DNA from: Saccharothrix sp. NRRL B-16348
GTDB lineage: Bacteria; Actinomycetota; Actinomycetes; Mycobacteriales; Pseudonocardiaceae
Direction of reading: 5' to 3'
Assembly: GCF_001280085.1 (NCBI RefSeq)
Contig: NZ_LGED01000079.1
Coordinates: 62,001-126,000, forward strand
Length of the DNA stretch: 64,000 nt
Below the pieces are notes generated by a model. The model ran no database searches and was not told the DNA's origin. It was given only the letters and a program-made list of their open reading frames with translations. Every line of letters begins with the position of its first letter. The stretch's first letter is position 1. Shown here one piece after another: positions 1-7,970 of the stretch. The position numbers and the translations under genes were made by a program.

Positions 1-838
1 AGTACTCGCCGGAGACCTGGTAGGCGGCCACCGGCACGTCGGTGTGCTGCGCGATCAGGGACACGATGTCGAGGTAGGCGCCCGCGGGCTTGACCATCAC
101 GATGTCCGCGCCCTCTTCGAGGTCGAGGTCGACCTCGCGCAGCGACTCCCGGATGTTGCCGGGCACCTGCTGGTAGGAACGCCGGTTGCCGGTCAGCGAG
201 GACTCGACGGCGTCGCGGAACGGGCCGTAGAACGCGGAGGCGTACTTGGCGGAGTAGCCCATGATCGGGATCTGCTGGAAGCCCTCGGCGTCCAGCGCCG
301 CGCGCATCGACCCGATCTGACCGTCCATCATGGCGCTGGGCGCGATCACGTGCGCGCCGGCGCGGGCCTGGGCCACCGCCATCGCGGCGAGCCGCTCCAG
401 GCTGGCGTCGTTGTCGACGTCGCCGTCCGGGCCCAGCACGCCGGTGTGCCCGTGGTCGGTGTACTCGTCGAGGTTGACGTCACCGATGATCACGGTGGCG
501 TCGCCGACCTCCTCGGCGACGTCGCGCAGCGCGACCTGGAGGATGCCGTCGGGGTCGGACGCGCCGGTACCGAGCGGGTCCTTGTGCACCGGGATGCCGA
601 ACAGCAGCAGGCCGCCGACGCCCGCGGTGACCGCTTCGACGGCGGCCTTGCGCAGCGAGTCACGCGTGTGTTGGTAGACGCCCGGCATCGAGCTGATCTC
701 CCTGGGCTCGGTCAGGCCCTCGTGCAGGAACAGCGGCTGCACCAGGTTCGACGCGTGCGGCCGGGTCTCCGTGACCAACCGGCGCAGCGCGGGGGTCCGG
801 CGCAACCTGCGCATGCGGACTACGGGGAAGCTGGACAT
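1..838 (-). CDS. hemB: Porphobilinogen synthase (ALA dehydratase), 3' end outside window
   Basis: HemB-family enzyme, which condenses two 5-aminolevulinates to porphobilinogen; about 279 residues are visible from an ATG at 838 and the C-terminus lies beyond the left edge. Both active-site lysines are recognisable, in MGYSAKYAS and in MVKPAGAY (Schiff-base lysine). The metal loop reads VNLDEYTDHGHTG, so the cysteines that bind catalytic zinc in zinc-type HemB are absent, which suggests a zinc-independent form. The start overlaps the upstream stop by one base (TGATG), so it is translationally coupled to a four-gene operon of unusual content. It may be a pathway-specific or drug-resistant paralogue rather than the housekeeping copy; that is inference. 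Family call is firm. Confidence 0.93.
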   Translation of the reverse strand, partial: MSSFPVVRMRRLRRTPALRRLVTETRPHASNLVQPLFLHEGLTEPREISSMPGVYQHTRDSLRKAAVEAVTAGVGGLLLFGIPVHKDPLGTGASDPDGILQVALRDVAEEVGDATVIIGDVNLDEYTDHGHTGVLGPDGDVDNDASLERLAAMAVAQARAGAHVIAPSAMMDGQIGSMRAALDAEGFQQIPIMGYSAKYASAFYGPFRDAVESSLTGNRRSYQQVPGNIRESLREVDLDLEEGADIVMVKPAGAYLDIVSLIAQHTDVPVAAYQVSGEY

Positions 839-1650
839 CAGGCAACCTTTCCGATCGTGGACCCGAGGAAGACGTTCTCGATGTGCTCGGTGAGCCGGTC
901 GTCCGGGCGGCGGAACCAGTAGCCGGCCCCGGAACGGGAGGTGATGCCCAGGCGCTGGGCATCCACCGTCAACTCGGTCATGCGGACGAGCAGCCCGGCG
1001 GGGTCGATCAGCGGCAGCCCGTGCAGCTCCTTGACGCCCAGGTGCCAGAAGATCTCGGTCGGGATGCCCTCGGCCGGGATGAGCAGTTGCGCGCCCGCCT
1101 CGGCGGCGCGCTGGGCGGCGGCGCCGTAGGCGTCGAGGAACAGGTCGAAGTCGCCGTTGACGGCCAGGCGCACGGCCTCGTGGCCGTCGGCGGCCATCTC
1201 GTACGACGACAGCCGGTTGCCGATCCCGTAGCGCTCGATGTTCTCCGAGATGATCTCGCGCAGGGCGGGCATGAAGCCGAGCACGCCGAAGCGGTAACCC
1301 ATCAGCGCGCTGTAGAAGAACGCGGTCTCGCCGTAGCCGAGGGTCGGGATGGACGTCATGGCGCGGGCGTCGTGCAGGCCGGGGTCCTGGCCGGCGGCGA
1401 TGACCCACGCGTCGTAGCCCTCGCGCTCGGCGACGACGGCGGACTGGGCGAAGTAGGCGTTGAAGTGGATCTGGAGCGCGCCGAACTTGACGAGGTCGAA
1501 CGGAGTGGCGTCGCCGTAGGTGTCCTCGGGCAGCGTCTTGATGTCGATGGTGGTGCCGGGCGACGCGACCTCGGCGAGGTGTTTGCGGTACCAGTCGTCG
1601 AGCAGCGGGAGTCGTCCCTCGACGGTGTGCTTGTGGAACCAGATCCTCAT
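838..1650 (-). CDS. Cysteine-free Asp/Glu/hydantoin racemase superfamily protein
   Basis: 270-residue protein of the Asp/Glu/hydantoin racemase superfamily, recognised by the DPGLHDAR segment and the overall pseudo-twofold layout. Family racemases use two cysteines, one just before the DPGL segment and one in a GC motif in the second half. Here these sites read IAAGQDPGL and LIPAEGIP, and the translated protein contains no cysteine at all, so classical two-base racemase chemistry is not possible. A lyase, isomerase or binding role is more likely. The ATG at 1650 follows a purine-rich GAAAGGG and lies 22 bases after the monooxygenase stop. It sits between a flavin monooxygenase and HemB, suggesting a step on a small dicarboxylate or pyrrole-derived acid (inference). 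Confidence 0.8.
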   Translation of the reverse strand: MRIWFHKHTVEGRLPLLDDWYRKHLAEVASPGTTIDIKTLPEDTYGDATPFDLVKFGALQIHFNAYFAQSAVVAEREGYDAWVIAAGQDPGLHDARAMTSIPTLGYGETAFFYSALMGYRFGVLGFMPALREIISENIERYGIGNRLSSYEMAADGHEAVRLAVNGDFDLFLDAYGAAAQRAAEAGAQLLIPAEGIPTEIFWHLGVKELHGLPLIDPAGLLVRMTELTVDAQRLGITSRSGAGYWFRRPDDRLTEHIENVFLGSTIGKVA

Positions 1651-1672
1651 GGCTGTGCGCCCTTTCGGGGAG

Positions 1673-2866
1673 TCAAGCGGACTGGACGGAACGAGCGGGT
1701 GGCACGTGACGTGGTGCGGAGTCGAGCATCGACGCCCGGCTGAGCCAGGCGGTGGCGGCGACGGGGTCCTCGGCGGTCTCCGCGATCTCGCGCACCGCGT
1801 CCTCGACGCGAGCGCCGCCGCGTCCGTCCACACCGGACACCCGCGCCTCGCTGCGCGGGATCACCTGGTCGGTCACCGCGGTGCGGCGCCGTCGGGCGGC
1901 GGTGTCGAGCGCGTCGTCGGAAGCACCGCGCGACACCGCGGCCAACGCGCCGGCGAGGTCGACGGCGTCGTGGATGCCGCAGTTCATGTTCATGCCGCCG
2001 GCGGTGGAGGTCAGGTGGGCGGCGTCGCCGGCGAACAGCACGCGGCCCACGCGGTAGTCGTCCAGGACGCGGCGGGAAGTGCGGTAGGTGTGCGCGTCCC
2101 GGATCGCGATCCGCGCGGCGGCGGTGGGCAGCGCGCGGTGCAGCAGGTCGACCACCCGGTCCCGCGGCACGGTGTCGTCATGGGCCTCGCGCGGCACGCG
2201 CAGGATCACCCGCCAGAGGCCGGGCATGCCGAGCACGCTGCACGACTGCTCGGGGTGGCGGAAGTAGGTCATGGGCGACAGGCCGGGCACCAGCTCGTCC
2301 AGCGGTGTGTCGGTGATGACGCGCAGCGCGCAGGTCGGGTACTCCGCGCCGGCGAACCGCAGACCGAGGGAGGCGCGGACGGCACTGTGCGCGCCGTCCG
2401 CGGCCAGGACGTGCTCGGCGCGCAGCGTGCCGCCGGTGCGGAGCACGACCTCGACACCGTCCGGCTGCTGGACCACGCCGGACACCGGGGTGTCGAACCG
2501 GACGTCGACGTGGGGGAAGCGGGTGAGTTCTTCCAACAGCAGCGGGGTGAGCGCGCTCTGCTCCGCGTGCAGCCGGAAGGGATGACGGGTCAGGCCTTCG
2601 AGGAGCGAGTAGGGCATCTCGGCGATCAGCGCCCCGGAGCGGTCGCGCCACTGGAGGCTGTGCACCGCGCGGCCCAGGGCGGTGAACGGCTGGGCGACGC
2701 CGAGATCGGCCAGCAGGTCGAGCGTCGCCGGGTGGAACGTCGACGCGCGGGAGGCCGTGCTCAGGCCCGAACCGGCCTCCAGCACGGTGACCGGGACGCC
2801 GTCGCGGGCGAGCACCAGCGCGGCGGTCAGGCCGACGGGTCCGGTGCCGACGACGAGGACGCTCAC
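1673..2866 (-). CDS. Class A FAD-dependent aromatic monooxygenase
   Basis: 397-residue flavoprotein hydroxylase of the p-hydroxybenzoate/6-hydroxynicotinate hydroxylase family. The N-terminal dinucleotide fold GTGPVGLTAA is at residues 7-16, and the FAD ribityl motif FAGDAAHLTSTAGGMNMNCGIHDA is near residues 285-305 (only partly quoted elsewhere). Members insert one oxygen into an electron-rich ring using NAD(P)H and O2. The GTG start at 2866 overlaps the upstream stop (GTGA), so it is coupled to the maleate-isomerase-like gene. Pairing a ring hydroxylase with a maleate-isomerase relative recalls nicotinate catabolism (NicC/NicE), but HemB in the same operon suggests a pyrrolic substrate instead (inference). 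The last 40 residues are poorly conserved. Confidence 0.85.
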   Translation of the reverse strand: MSVLVVGTGPVGLTAALVLARDGVPVTVLEAGSGLSTASRASTFHPATLDLLADLGVAQPFTALGRAVHSLQWRDRSGALIAEMPYSLLEGLTRHPFRLHAEQSALTPLLLEELTRFPHVDVRFDTPVSGVVQQPDGVEVVLRTGGTLRAEHVLAADGAHSAVRASLGLRFAGAEYPTCALRVITDTPLDELVPGLSPMTYFRHPEQSCSVLGMPGLWRVILRVPREAHDDTVPRDRVVDLLHRALPTAAARIAIRDAHTYRTSRRVLDDYRVGRVLFAGDAAHLTSTAGGMNMNCGIHDAVDLAGALAAVSRGASDDALDTAARRRRTAVTDQVIPRSEARVSGVDGRGGARVEDAVREIAETAEDPVAATAWLSRASMLDSAPRHVPPARSVQSA

Positions 2867-3609
2867 GCCGGCGCACCCGTGGCCGCGGTCGCGCCCGCGG
2901 GCAGCGGCCAGTCGGCGGGCACGTGCGCACCGGGCACGAGTTCGCGCAGCGCCCACCAGGCCGTGCACAGGTTGGAGGTGAGCACCACGCGGTCACGGCC
3001 CGCGCCCAGCCGCTCCAACGCCTCCAGGGTGAACATGCCGGTGCCGGTGACCAGCAGCACCTCGTCGGCGGGCCGGTCGGCGGCCAGCACCTGCTCGACC
3101 AGCTCGTCGGGCGTCACGTCGTAGGGCGAGAACCCGGCGGAGGAGCGCACCCGCACCACGTCGCGGACCTTGATGCCGGCCGCTTCCCAGTAGGCGCGCG
3201 ACAGATCGGTCAGCCACGGCTGGTACGGGGACACCAGCGTCGTCTCGTGCACGCCCAGCGCGGCGAGCGCCGCCAGCACGGTCCTGGTGACGGTGGTGAC
3301 CTGGACCCCGTGCCGCTCGCTGAGCCGCTCGCAGAACCGGCGTTCCTCGTCCGGTCCCTGGAGGTAGTGCGAGCCGCTGCACTCGGCCACCACGGCACCC
3401 GGGCCCAACTTGCCGAACGATTCGACGGCCGCCGGCAGCGCGTCGTTGTACAACGAGATCCGTTCACGCTGTTCCCGATCGGGAAAAACCGGAAAGCGAG
3501 CCGCGTGGACGCTGACGAATCCGGCCAGCAGAGCGGCGATCTCCGGTTCGACGGCCGCATTCCCGGAAGGAACGACAACACCTAATCTGGGACTGTTCAT
3601 CTTGGACAT
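2863..3609 (-). CDS. Maleate cis-trans isomerase / arylmalonate decarboxylase family enzyme
   Basis: 248-residue Asp/Glu racemase superfamily member of the maleate isomerase/AMDase branch. It begins GVVVPSGNAAVEPEI, the typical N-terminal substrate-carboxylate motif, and keeps two candidate catalytic cysteines in VVAECSGSHY and in VLTSNLCTAWW. Family enzymes isomerise maleate to fumarate or decarboxylate arylmalonates without cofactor. ATG at 3609 is chosen because GAGGGG lies about nine bases upstream; an in-frame GTG at 3612 and ATG at 3600 are alternatives. It is the first gene of the operon running left to HemB, and a strong terminator upstream (3748-3799) separates it from the EamA operon, so its promoter should lie in about 3610-3745. 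Confidence 0.82.
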   Translation of the reverse strand: MSKMNSPRLGVVVPSGNAAVEPEIAALLAGFVSVHAARFPVFPDREQRERISLYNDALPAAVESFGKLGPGAVVAECSGSHYLQGPDEERRFCERLSERHGVQVTTVTRTVLAALAALGVHETTLVSPYQPWLTDLSRAYWEAAGIKVRDVVRVRSSAGFSPYDVTPDELVEQVLAADRPADEVLLVTGTGMFTLEALERLGAGRDRVVLTSNLCTAWWALRELVPGAHVPADWPLPAGATAATGAPA

Positions 3610-3747
3610 CACGACAAACCCCTCACATCCCGCTTTCGCTGACAGCGAGATTAGGCAGGCTCACCGGGTCGGCTCACTACGGTAAACCACAGAACGAACA
3701 CGTAAATATTTCCTTCGGAGATCCGAAACAGCGGGCAAGAAAAAAAG

Positions 3748-3799
3748 GCACGGCACGGGATCTCCCGAAACGGGCGTTTCGGGAGATCCCGTGCCGTGC
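3748..3799 (-). terminator. Very strong Rho-independent terminator after the EamA gene
   Basis: Perfect inverted repeat with 24-base arms (3748-3771 and 3776-3799) and a four-base loop. On the minus strand it is followed directly by a T-rich run (A-run at 3737-3746 on the plus strand). It lies 27 bases after the EamA stop and insulates the two leftward operons. Confidence 0.93.
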
Positions 3800-3825
3800 T
3801 GGGCCGTGCCGAAGGGTTGGGGGAG

Positions 3826-4755
3826 TTAACCCTTCGCCGCGGCGACCGGGGCCGTGGCGCCTCCCGCGACCTGCTTCGGCTTGCGCCGGACGAGGGTGAT
3901 GCCGAGGATCGAGGCGACCGCGCCGACGTAGACGGGCCAGTCGATCACCTCGTCCAGCACCAGGGCGCCGAGCAGCACGGACACGACGGGGAACAGGTAC
4001 GTGACCGTGGAGGCGATGGTCGGGCCGTCCTTGGCGATGATCTGGAAGTTCAGCACGTAGGCCAGGCCGGTGCAGACCGCGCCGAGCACGAGCAGCGACA
4101 GCGCCGAGTCGAGCCGGAAGGTCACCGGCTGCAGCCCGGCGAACGGCAGTGCGAGCAGCAACAACACCGAAGCGGCGGTCAACTGCGCGGCGGCCAGCAC
4201 CAGGGGCGGGATGCCGCGGCCGGTGAGGAACTTGCCCATGTAGGCGAAGCTCGCGCCGAGGCTGACCGTGCCGACCACGAAGGCGACGACGCTGCCGGTG
4301 CTGCCGACGGCGCCCGCGTTCCAGGGCGCGGCGATGAGCAGGGTGCCGAGCAGGCCGAGCAGCAGGCCCGAGACCTTGGCCGTGCCCAGCTTCCGGTCCT
4401 GGCCGAGGATGAAGGCGGCGACGATCGTCCACAGCGGGGTGGTCGAGTTGATGACGCCGGCGGTGCTCGACGAGCCGTCCTGCTCACCCCAGGCGAACAG
4501 CGTCCACGGAACGGCGTTGCCGAGCAGCGCCGCGACCGTCAGGTGTCCCCAGACCTTCGCCCCGCTCGGAAACCGCAAACCCTGGCTGAAGACGAACGGC
4601 AACAGCACCAAGGCGCCCAGGACCAATCGCGAGAACACCATCTGCAGCGGCGAAACGGCATATCCGGCGATCTTGATGAACATGAAGACCGAGCCCCAGA
4701 TGAAACCGAGCGCGACGAGCCTCGCCAAGCCGCTCTTAGAAAGCTCCCAAGACAT
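3826..4755 (-). CDS. EamA/DMT-family exporter
   Basis: 309-residue integral membrane protein with the two-fold EamA repeat: about ten hydrophobic helices, beginning LVALGFIWGSVFMFIK and with a second copy starting near GTVSLGASFAYMGK. Drug/metabolite transporters of this family export amino acids and small metabolites using ion gradients. ATG at 4755 follows AGAGGG. It is the last gene of a leftward unit (LuxR-like, LLM oxidoreductase, LysR, EamA), 180 bases after the LysR stop, and ends at a strong terminator. A role in exporting or tolerating the product of the neighbouring HemB/monooxygenase operon is plausible but unproven. Confidence 0.88.
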   Translation of the reverse strand: MSWELSKSGLARLVALGFIWGSVFMFIKIAGYAVSPLQMVFSRLVLGALVLLPFVFSQGLRFPSGAKVWGHLTVAALLGNAVPWTLFAWGEQDGSSSTAGVINSTTPLWTIVAAFILGQDRKLGTAKVSGLLLGLLGTLLIAAPWNAGAVGSTGSVVAFVVGTVSLGASFAYMGKFLTGRGIPPLVLAAAQLTAASVLLLLALPFAGLQPVTFRLDSALSLLVLGAVCTGLAYVLNFQIIAKDGPTIASTVTYLFPVVSVLLGALVLDEVIDWPVYVGAVASILGITLVRRKPKQVAGGATAPVAAAKG

Positions 4756-4935
4756 GCGTCATCCCTCTGCCGTTGCTGTCCGCGAACTGGCCGGCGGATT
4801 CTCGAAAAATCGCCACCAAGGCAAGGCGGCGTCCGCCCGTAGGCGCGGAACCCGGTCGTGATCTCAGCATTCCAGTGGAGCCGCGGTAGTTCCAGCAACA
4901 GTTTGTGGGCTCGACCGTGCAGGGAACCTGAACGA

Positions 4936-5856
4936 TCAGCCCGGCGAGGCGGCCTTGGCCTCGGCGACCTCGACCAGGGCCGTCAGCACGGCCTCCAGGT
5001 GCGGGGCGCACTCGGCGCCCCGCCGCACGGCGGCGAACAGGTGCCGGGTCGGCTTGTTCGCCTCCAGCACGCGGATGACCACGTCGTCGTGGCCGCTGGT
5101 GTCGATCAACCGGGGCACCAGCGCGACACCGAGACCCAGGCCGACGGCGGAGAGCGTCGCCTCCCAGTCCCCGATCTGGTGCGCTATCTCGGGCGTGAAG
5201 CCCGCCGAGATGCAAGCGGCCAGCGAGATGTCCCGGCACGTGTCGCTGTTGGAGAAGATCCACTGCTCGCCGGCGAGGTCGCCCAACCGCACCTCGGGCG
5301 CGTGCGCGAGGGGGTGGTGCAGCGACAGGGCGACGTCGAACCGCTCGGCGAGCAGCGGCACGCGGTGGAACCTCCGGTCGTTGACCGCCGGGCTGTCCTT
5401 GGAGGCCAGGGCCAGCACCAGGTCGATGTCACCGCGCACCAGCTGGTCGAACGACTCCGGCGGGTCGGACTCGACCAGCCGCACCCGCAGGTCGGGGTGA
5501 GAGGTGTGCAGCAACCGCAGCGCGGGCAGGGCAAGACCGGAGAGGGTGGCCGCGAACCCGGCCACCCGCACGTCCGCCACGTGGCCCACGGCGTGCGCGG
5601 CGAGGTCGGCGTGGACCCGCTCGATCCGCGTGAAGATGTCGTCGGCGTGGCGCAGGAGGACCCTGGCCGCGTCGGTGAGCCGGACCCGGCGGCCGACCGG
5701 CTCGACGAGCTGGACGCCGGCCTCCCTGCTCAGCGCCACCAGTTGCTGCGAGACCGCGGACGGGGTGAGGTGCAGCGCCTGCGCCACCGCGGCCACGGTG
5801 CCGCGCTCCTCCAGTTCGCGCAACACCCGGAACTTGCGGACGTCCAGCTCTGCCAT
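4936..5856 (-). CDS. LysR-family transcriptional regulator
   Basis: 306 residues. The N-terminal winged helix (residues 1-60) shows the LysR pattern FRVLRELEERGTVAAVAQAL followed by LTPSAVSQQL; the remainder is a periplasmic-binding-like effector domain. LysR proteins respond to a small co-inducer and often control adjacent genes. It lies 28 bases after the LLM gene stop in the same operon, followed by the exporter. Likely targets are this operon and the maleate-isomerase/HemB operon (inference). Confidence 0.9.
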   Translation of the reverse strand: MAELDVRKFRVLRELEERGTVAAVAQALHLTPSAVSQQLVALSREAGVQLVEPVGRRVRLTDAARVLLRHADDIFTRIERVHADLAAHAVGHVADVRVAGFAATLSGLALPALRLLHTSHPDLRVRLVESDPPESFDQLVRGDIDLVLALASKDSPAVNDRRFHRVPLLAERFDVALSLHHPLAHAPEVRLGDLAGEQWIFSNSDTCRDISLAACISAGFTPEIAHQIGDWEATLSAVGLGLGVALVPRLIDTSGHDDVVIRVLEANKPTRHLFAAVRRGAECAPHLEAVLTALVEVAEAKAASPG

Positions 5857-5884
5857 CTGCCAACCTGCCTCGTGGGAAACCAGC

Positions 5885-6802
5885 TCAACGGAGTTGTCCG
5901 GTCGAGAGGTCGACGACGTCGGCGGCCACCCGTTCCAGCATGCCCCAATAACGCTCTGCCGGGTGGCGCGTGGTCTCGCCGGGGAACGTGGTGTCGAGGA
6001 CCACGTGAGTGGCGCCCAAGTCCTGGAGTTCGGCCAGGTCGTCGCGGACCTGGCCGATCGTGCCCTCGCCGACCAGGCGCCGGTCGTCGGGCAGCGGGCG
6101 TTCGGTGAGGCGGAGCTTCATCCGAGGCGCCAGGGCGGGCACGGGCAGGCTCTCGCGCTCGGCGGCGCGGCGCAGCTCCGGCAGGCCGACGCGGCGCAGG
6201 TAGCCGACCGGGAACGAGGTCGGGTGCCAGGCCTGACCGTGGCGGACCGCGCGACGCAGCGCGCTCGCGCTGTGCCCTCCTACCCAGATCGGCGGGTGCG
6301 GGCGCTGGACGGGCGCGGGCCCCGTGGCCACCGGTCCGAACGACACGTGCCGTCCGCGGAACTCGGCCCACTCCCGGGTCCAGAGCGCCTTCATCGCCAT
6401 CAGGGACTCGTCGGAGACCCGGCCGCGCTGCTCGTAGCTCGCGCCGACGGCGGCGAACTCGCCGGGCGCCCACCCCGCGGCCACGCCCAGCACCAACCTG
6501 CCACCGCTGAACCGGTCGATGTTCGCGGCCATGCGCGCCATCACGAGCGGGTGCCGGTACGGCAGCACGACGACGGTCGTGCCCAGACCGATGCGGGTGG
6601 TCTGCCCGGCCAGCCACGCGAGCGTCGCGAACGGGTCGTAGAACGGGGCGGGGAACAGCCTCTCGACTTCGGGTGTCAGCGCGACGTGGTCGGACACCAT
6701 TGCCAAGTGGTAGCCGATGTCCTCCAGGTGTCGCACCCAGCCCACTATCGCGTCAGGAGTGGCCCGGTCGCCGTACGTGGGAATGTTCACGCCGAATTCC
6801 AT
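5885..6802 (-). CDS. LLM-class (probably F420-dependent) oxidoreductase
   Basis: 305-residue luciferase-like TIM-barrel protein, beginning EFGVNIPTYG and containing the conserved SDHVALTP segment, PYRHPLVMARMAANID and GRLVLGVAAGW, all typical of actinobacterial F420-dependent LLM enzymes. Such enzymes catalyse hydride transfer to or from small carbonyl or imine substrates. Its ATG at 6802 is 12 bases after the LuxR-like stop, so the genes are co-transcribed. F420 rather than FMN use is inferred from family resemblance only; the substrate is unknown. Confidence 0.85.
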   Translation of the reverse strand: MEFGVNIPTYGDRATPDAIVGWVRHLEDIGYHLAMVSDHVALTPEVERLFPAPFYDPFATLAWLAGQTTRIGLGTTVVVLPYRHPLVMARMAANIDRFSGGRLVLGVAAGWAPGEFAAVGASYEQRGRVSDESLMAMKALWTREWAEFRGRHVSFGPVATGPAPVQRPHPPIWVGGHSASALRRAVRHGQAWHPTSFPVGYLRRVGLPELRRAAERESLPVPALAPRMKLRLTERPLPDDRRLVGEGTIGQVRDDLAELQDLGATHVVLDTTFPGETTRHPAERYWGMLERVAADVVDLSTGQLR

Positions 6803-6814
6803 TGTTCCTCGCCG

Positions 6815-7387
6815 TCAGGCAACCAGTGCGCCGGCGAGTTGCGCGCGACGCGCGATGCCGAGCTTGCGGTAGATATTCGTGATGTGCAGTTCCACGGCGC
6901 GGACCGAAACGCCGAACGCGGCGGCAATCTCGCGATTGGTTTGCCCGCGAACGATCAGCTCGGCTATGCGGGACTCGTGTGCGGTAAGCCGTCGAGTCGC
7001 TTTGGACGGGGCGGTGCGGACCGCGCGCGAGCTCTCCTCGAGTCGCCGCACGACGGTGGCGGGGGAGTCGTTGACCGTGGTCAGACCCAGTTGGTCGGGC
7101 CTGGCGCCGGTGCCGAACCCGCCCAGCACCGGCGTCCATTCGAGTATTCGAACGCTTTTTACGAGGCTGCTCCGAACGTACGGATCAGCTTGCACTGCCC
7201 GGCGCACCTCGCGCTCATCCGACGCTTCGCAGAGCAGCAGTCCGCCTCGATCATTCGTGTACCATCCGCCGCCCGACAGCACTCCCAGCGCCGCTTGTCG
7301 CTCCCAGTAGAGGCGATGTGCCGGCCGCGTATGGGCTAATCGCGGGTCGCCGGTCTCAAACATCATCTCCACGACAAATCTCGCCAT
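6815..7387 (-). CDS. YCII-domain / LuxR-HTH fusion regulator
   Basis: 190 residues in two parts. Residues 1-90 resemble a YCII-like alpha/beta-barrel domain (ARFVVEMMFETGDPR, LLLCEASDEREVRRAVQADPY, ILEWTPVLGGF). Residues 125-190 are a LuxR helix-turn-helix with LTAHESRIAELIVRG, TNREIAAAFGVSVRAVELH and NIYRKLGI. ATG at 7387 is preceded by GGGGGAAG; the longer reading frame upstream has no ribosome site. It is the first gene of the leftward LLM/LysR/EamA operon and probably autoregulates it. YCII domains are usually small enzymes or sensors, so the fusion may be a one-component metabolite sensor (inference). Confidence 0.8.
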   Translation of the reverse strand: MARFVVEMMFETGDPRLAHTRPAHRLYWERQAALGVLSGGGWYTNDRGGLLLCEASDEREVRRAVQADPYVRSSLVKSVRILEWTPVLGGFGTGARPDQLGLTTVNDSPATVVRRLEESSRAVRTAPSKATRRLTAHESRIAELIVRGQTNREIAAAFGVSVRAVELHITNIYRKLGIARRAQLAGALVA

Positions 7388-7532
7388 GACTTCCCCCAAG
7401 GTCCCGCAGCCTCGGCAATGAACACACCGATGCCGCTTTGTCATCCGTGTTTACCTGAGCACGTGGACGAATGCAAGCCGCGCGACGGCGGCTCGCGCCG
7501 GTCCCGGAGAGTGGGACCGATCCGGCCCGAGG

Positions 7533-7552
7533 CGATCGGCGGTCGCCGATCG
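7533..7552. repeat. 20-base palindrome
   Basis: Perfect nine-base arms CGATCGGCG / CGCCGATCG around GT. It lies about 145 bases upstream of the LuxR-like start. It could be a regulator site or hairpin; nothing in the sequence decides between them. Confidence 0.45.
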
Positions 7553-7723
7553 GCCGGCATGGCGGGAGGATGTCGCCGCTCCCGGTCCGGCCTGTCGGGG
7601 TGTTGTTGCCCGGTCCGTCGCGAACTCGTTCGACACGGGGGCGTTCCGCCACTGATCAACCGGTGTCGCCGACGGTGCGCCACGTGCCGTCCACAGTGGA
7701 CCGGGGTGGTCGCGCGAGGAAGA

Positions 7724-7738
7724 TAGATTGCCAATCTA
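7724..7738. promoter_or_regulatory. Candidate operator palindrome
   Basis: TAGATTGCCAATCTA, perfect seven-base arms around one base, in an AT-rich patch within otherwise GC-rich DNA, about 230 bases upstream of the GNAT/ATP-grasp start. Composition and symmetry suggest a protein-binding site; the binder is unknown. Confidence 0.45.
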
Positions 7739-7970
7739 GGTCACCGGGAATTACCGAACGACAACCGCGTCACCCGTTCACCGCTTTCGCCCGACACGCA
7801 CCGCGACGAGTGGGACAACGGATGTAATGTCGATCACGTCGACCGTTGGTCAGCCGTTCGACCAGTTCGTTTTGTCGGAATTGCGCTCTGTCGGCCAAGT
7901 GCGCCGGCGACCGCTGTCTACTGTGGACTGAACCGGGCGTCGGCACGTCCGGCCGTGGGAAGGGCGGGGC

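Larger units (their letters stand above)
7388..7970. other. 583-base divergent intergenic region
   Basis: Lies between the start of the leftward LuxR-like gene and the rightward GNAT/ATP-grasp gene. Frames here have no supported coding potential. It carries two clear palindromes (7533-7552 and 7724-7738) that may be operators or RNA hairpins; promoters for both flanking genes should be here. Confidence 0.6.

Noticed and set aside
1520..3124. Long plus-strand open frame opposite the monooxygenase
   Set aside because: Antisense shadow of GC-rich coding sequence; composition is non-protein-like.
838..3609. Nicotinate/gentisate-type degradation operon
   Set aside because: Hydroxylase and maleate-isomerase relatives fit, but ring-cleavage dioxygenase and amidase are missing and HemB is present.
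5504..7339. Long plus-strand open frame (611 codons) opposite the LysR/LLM genes
   Set aside because: Arg/Ala/Gln-rich shadow of well-supported minus-strand genes; no domain, no ribosome site.
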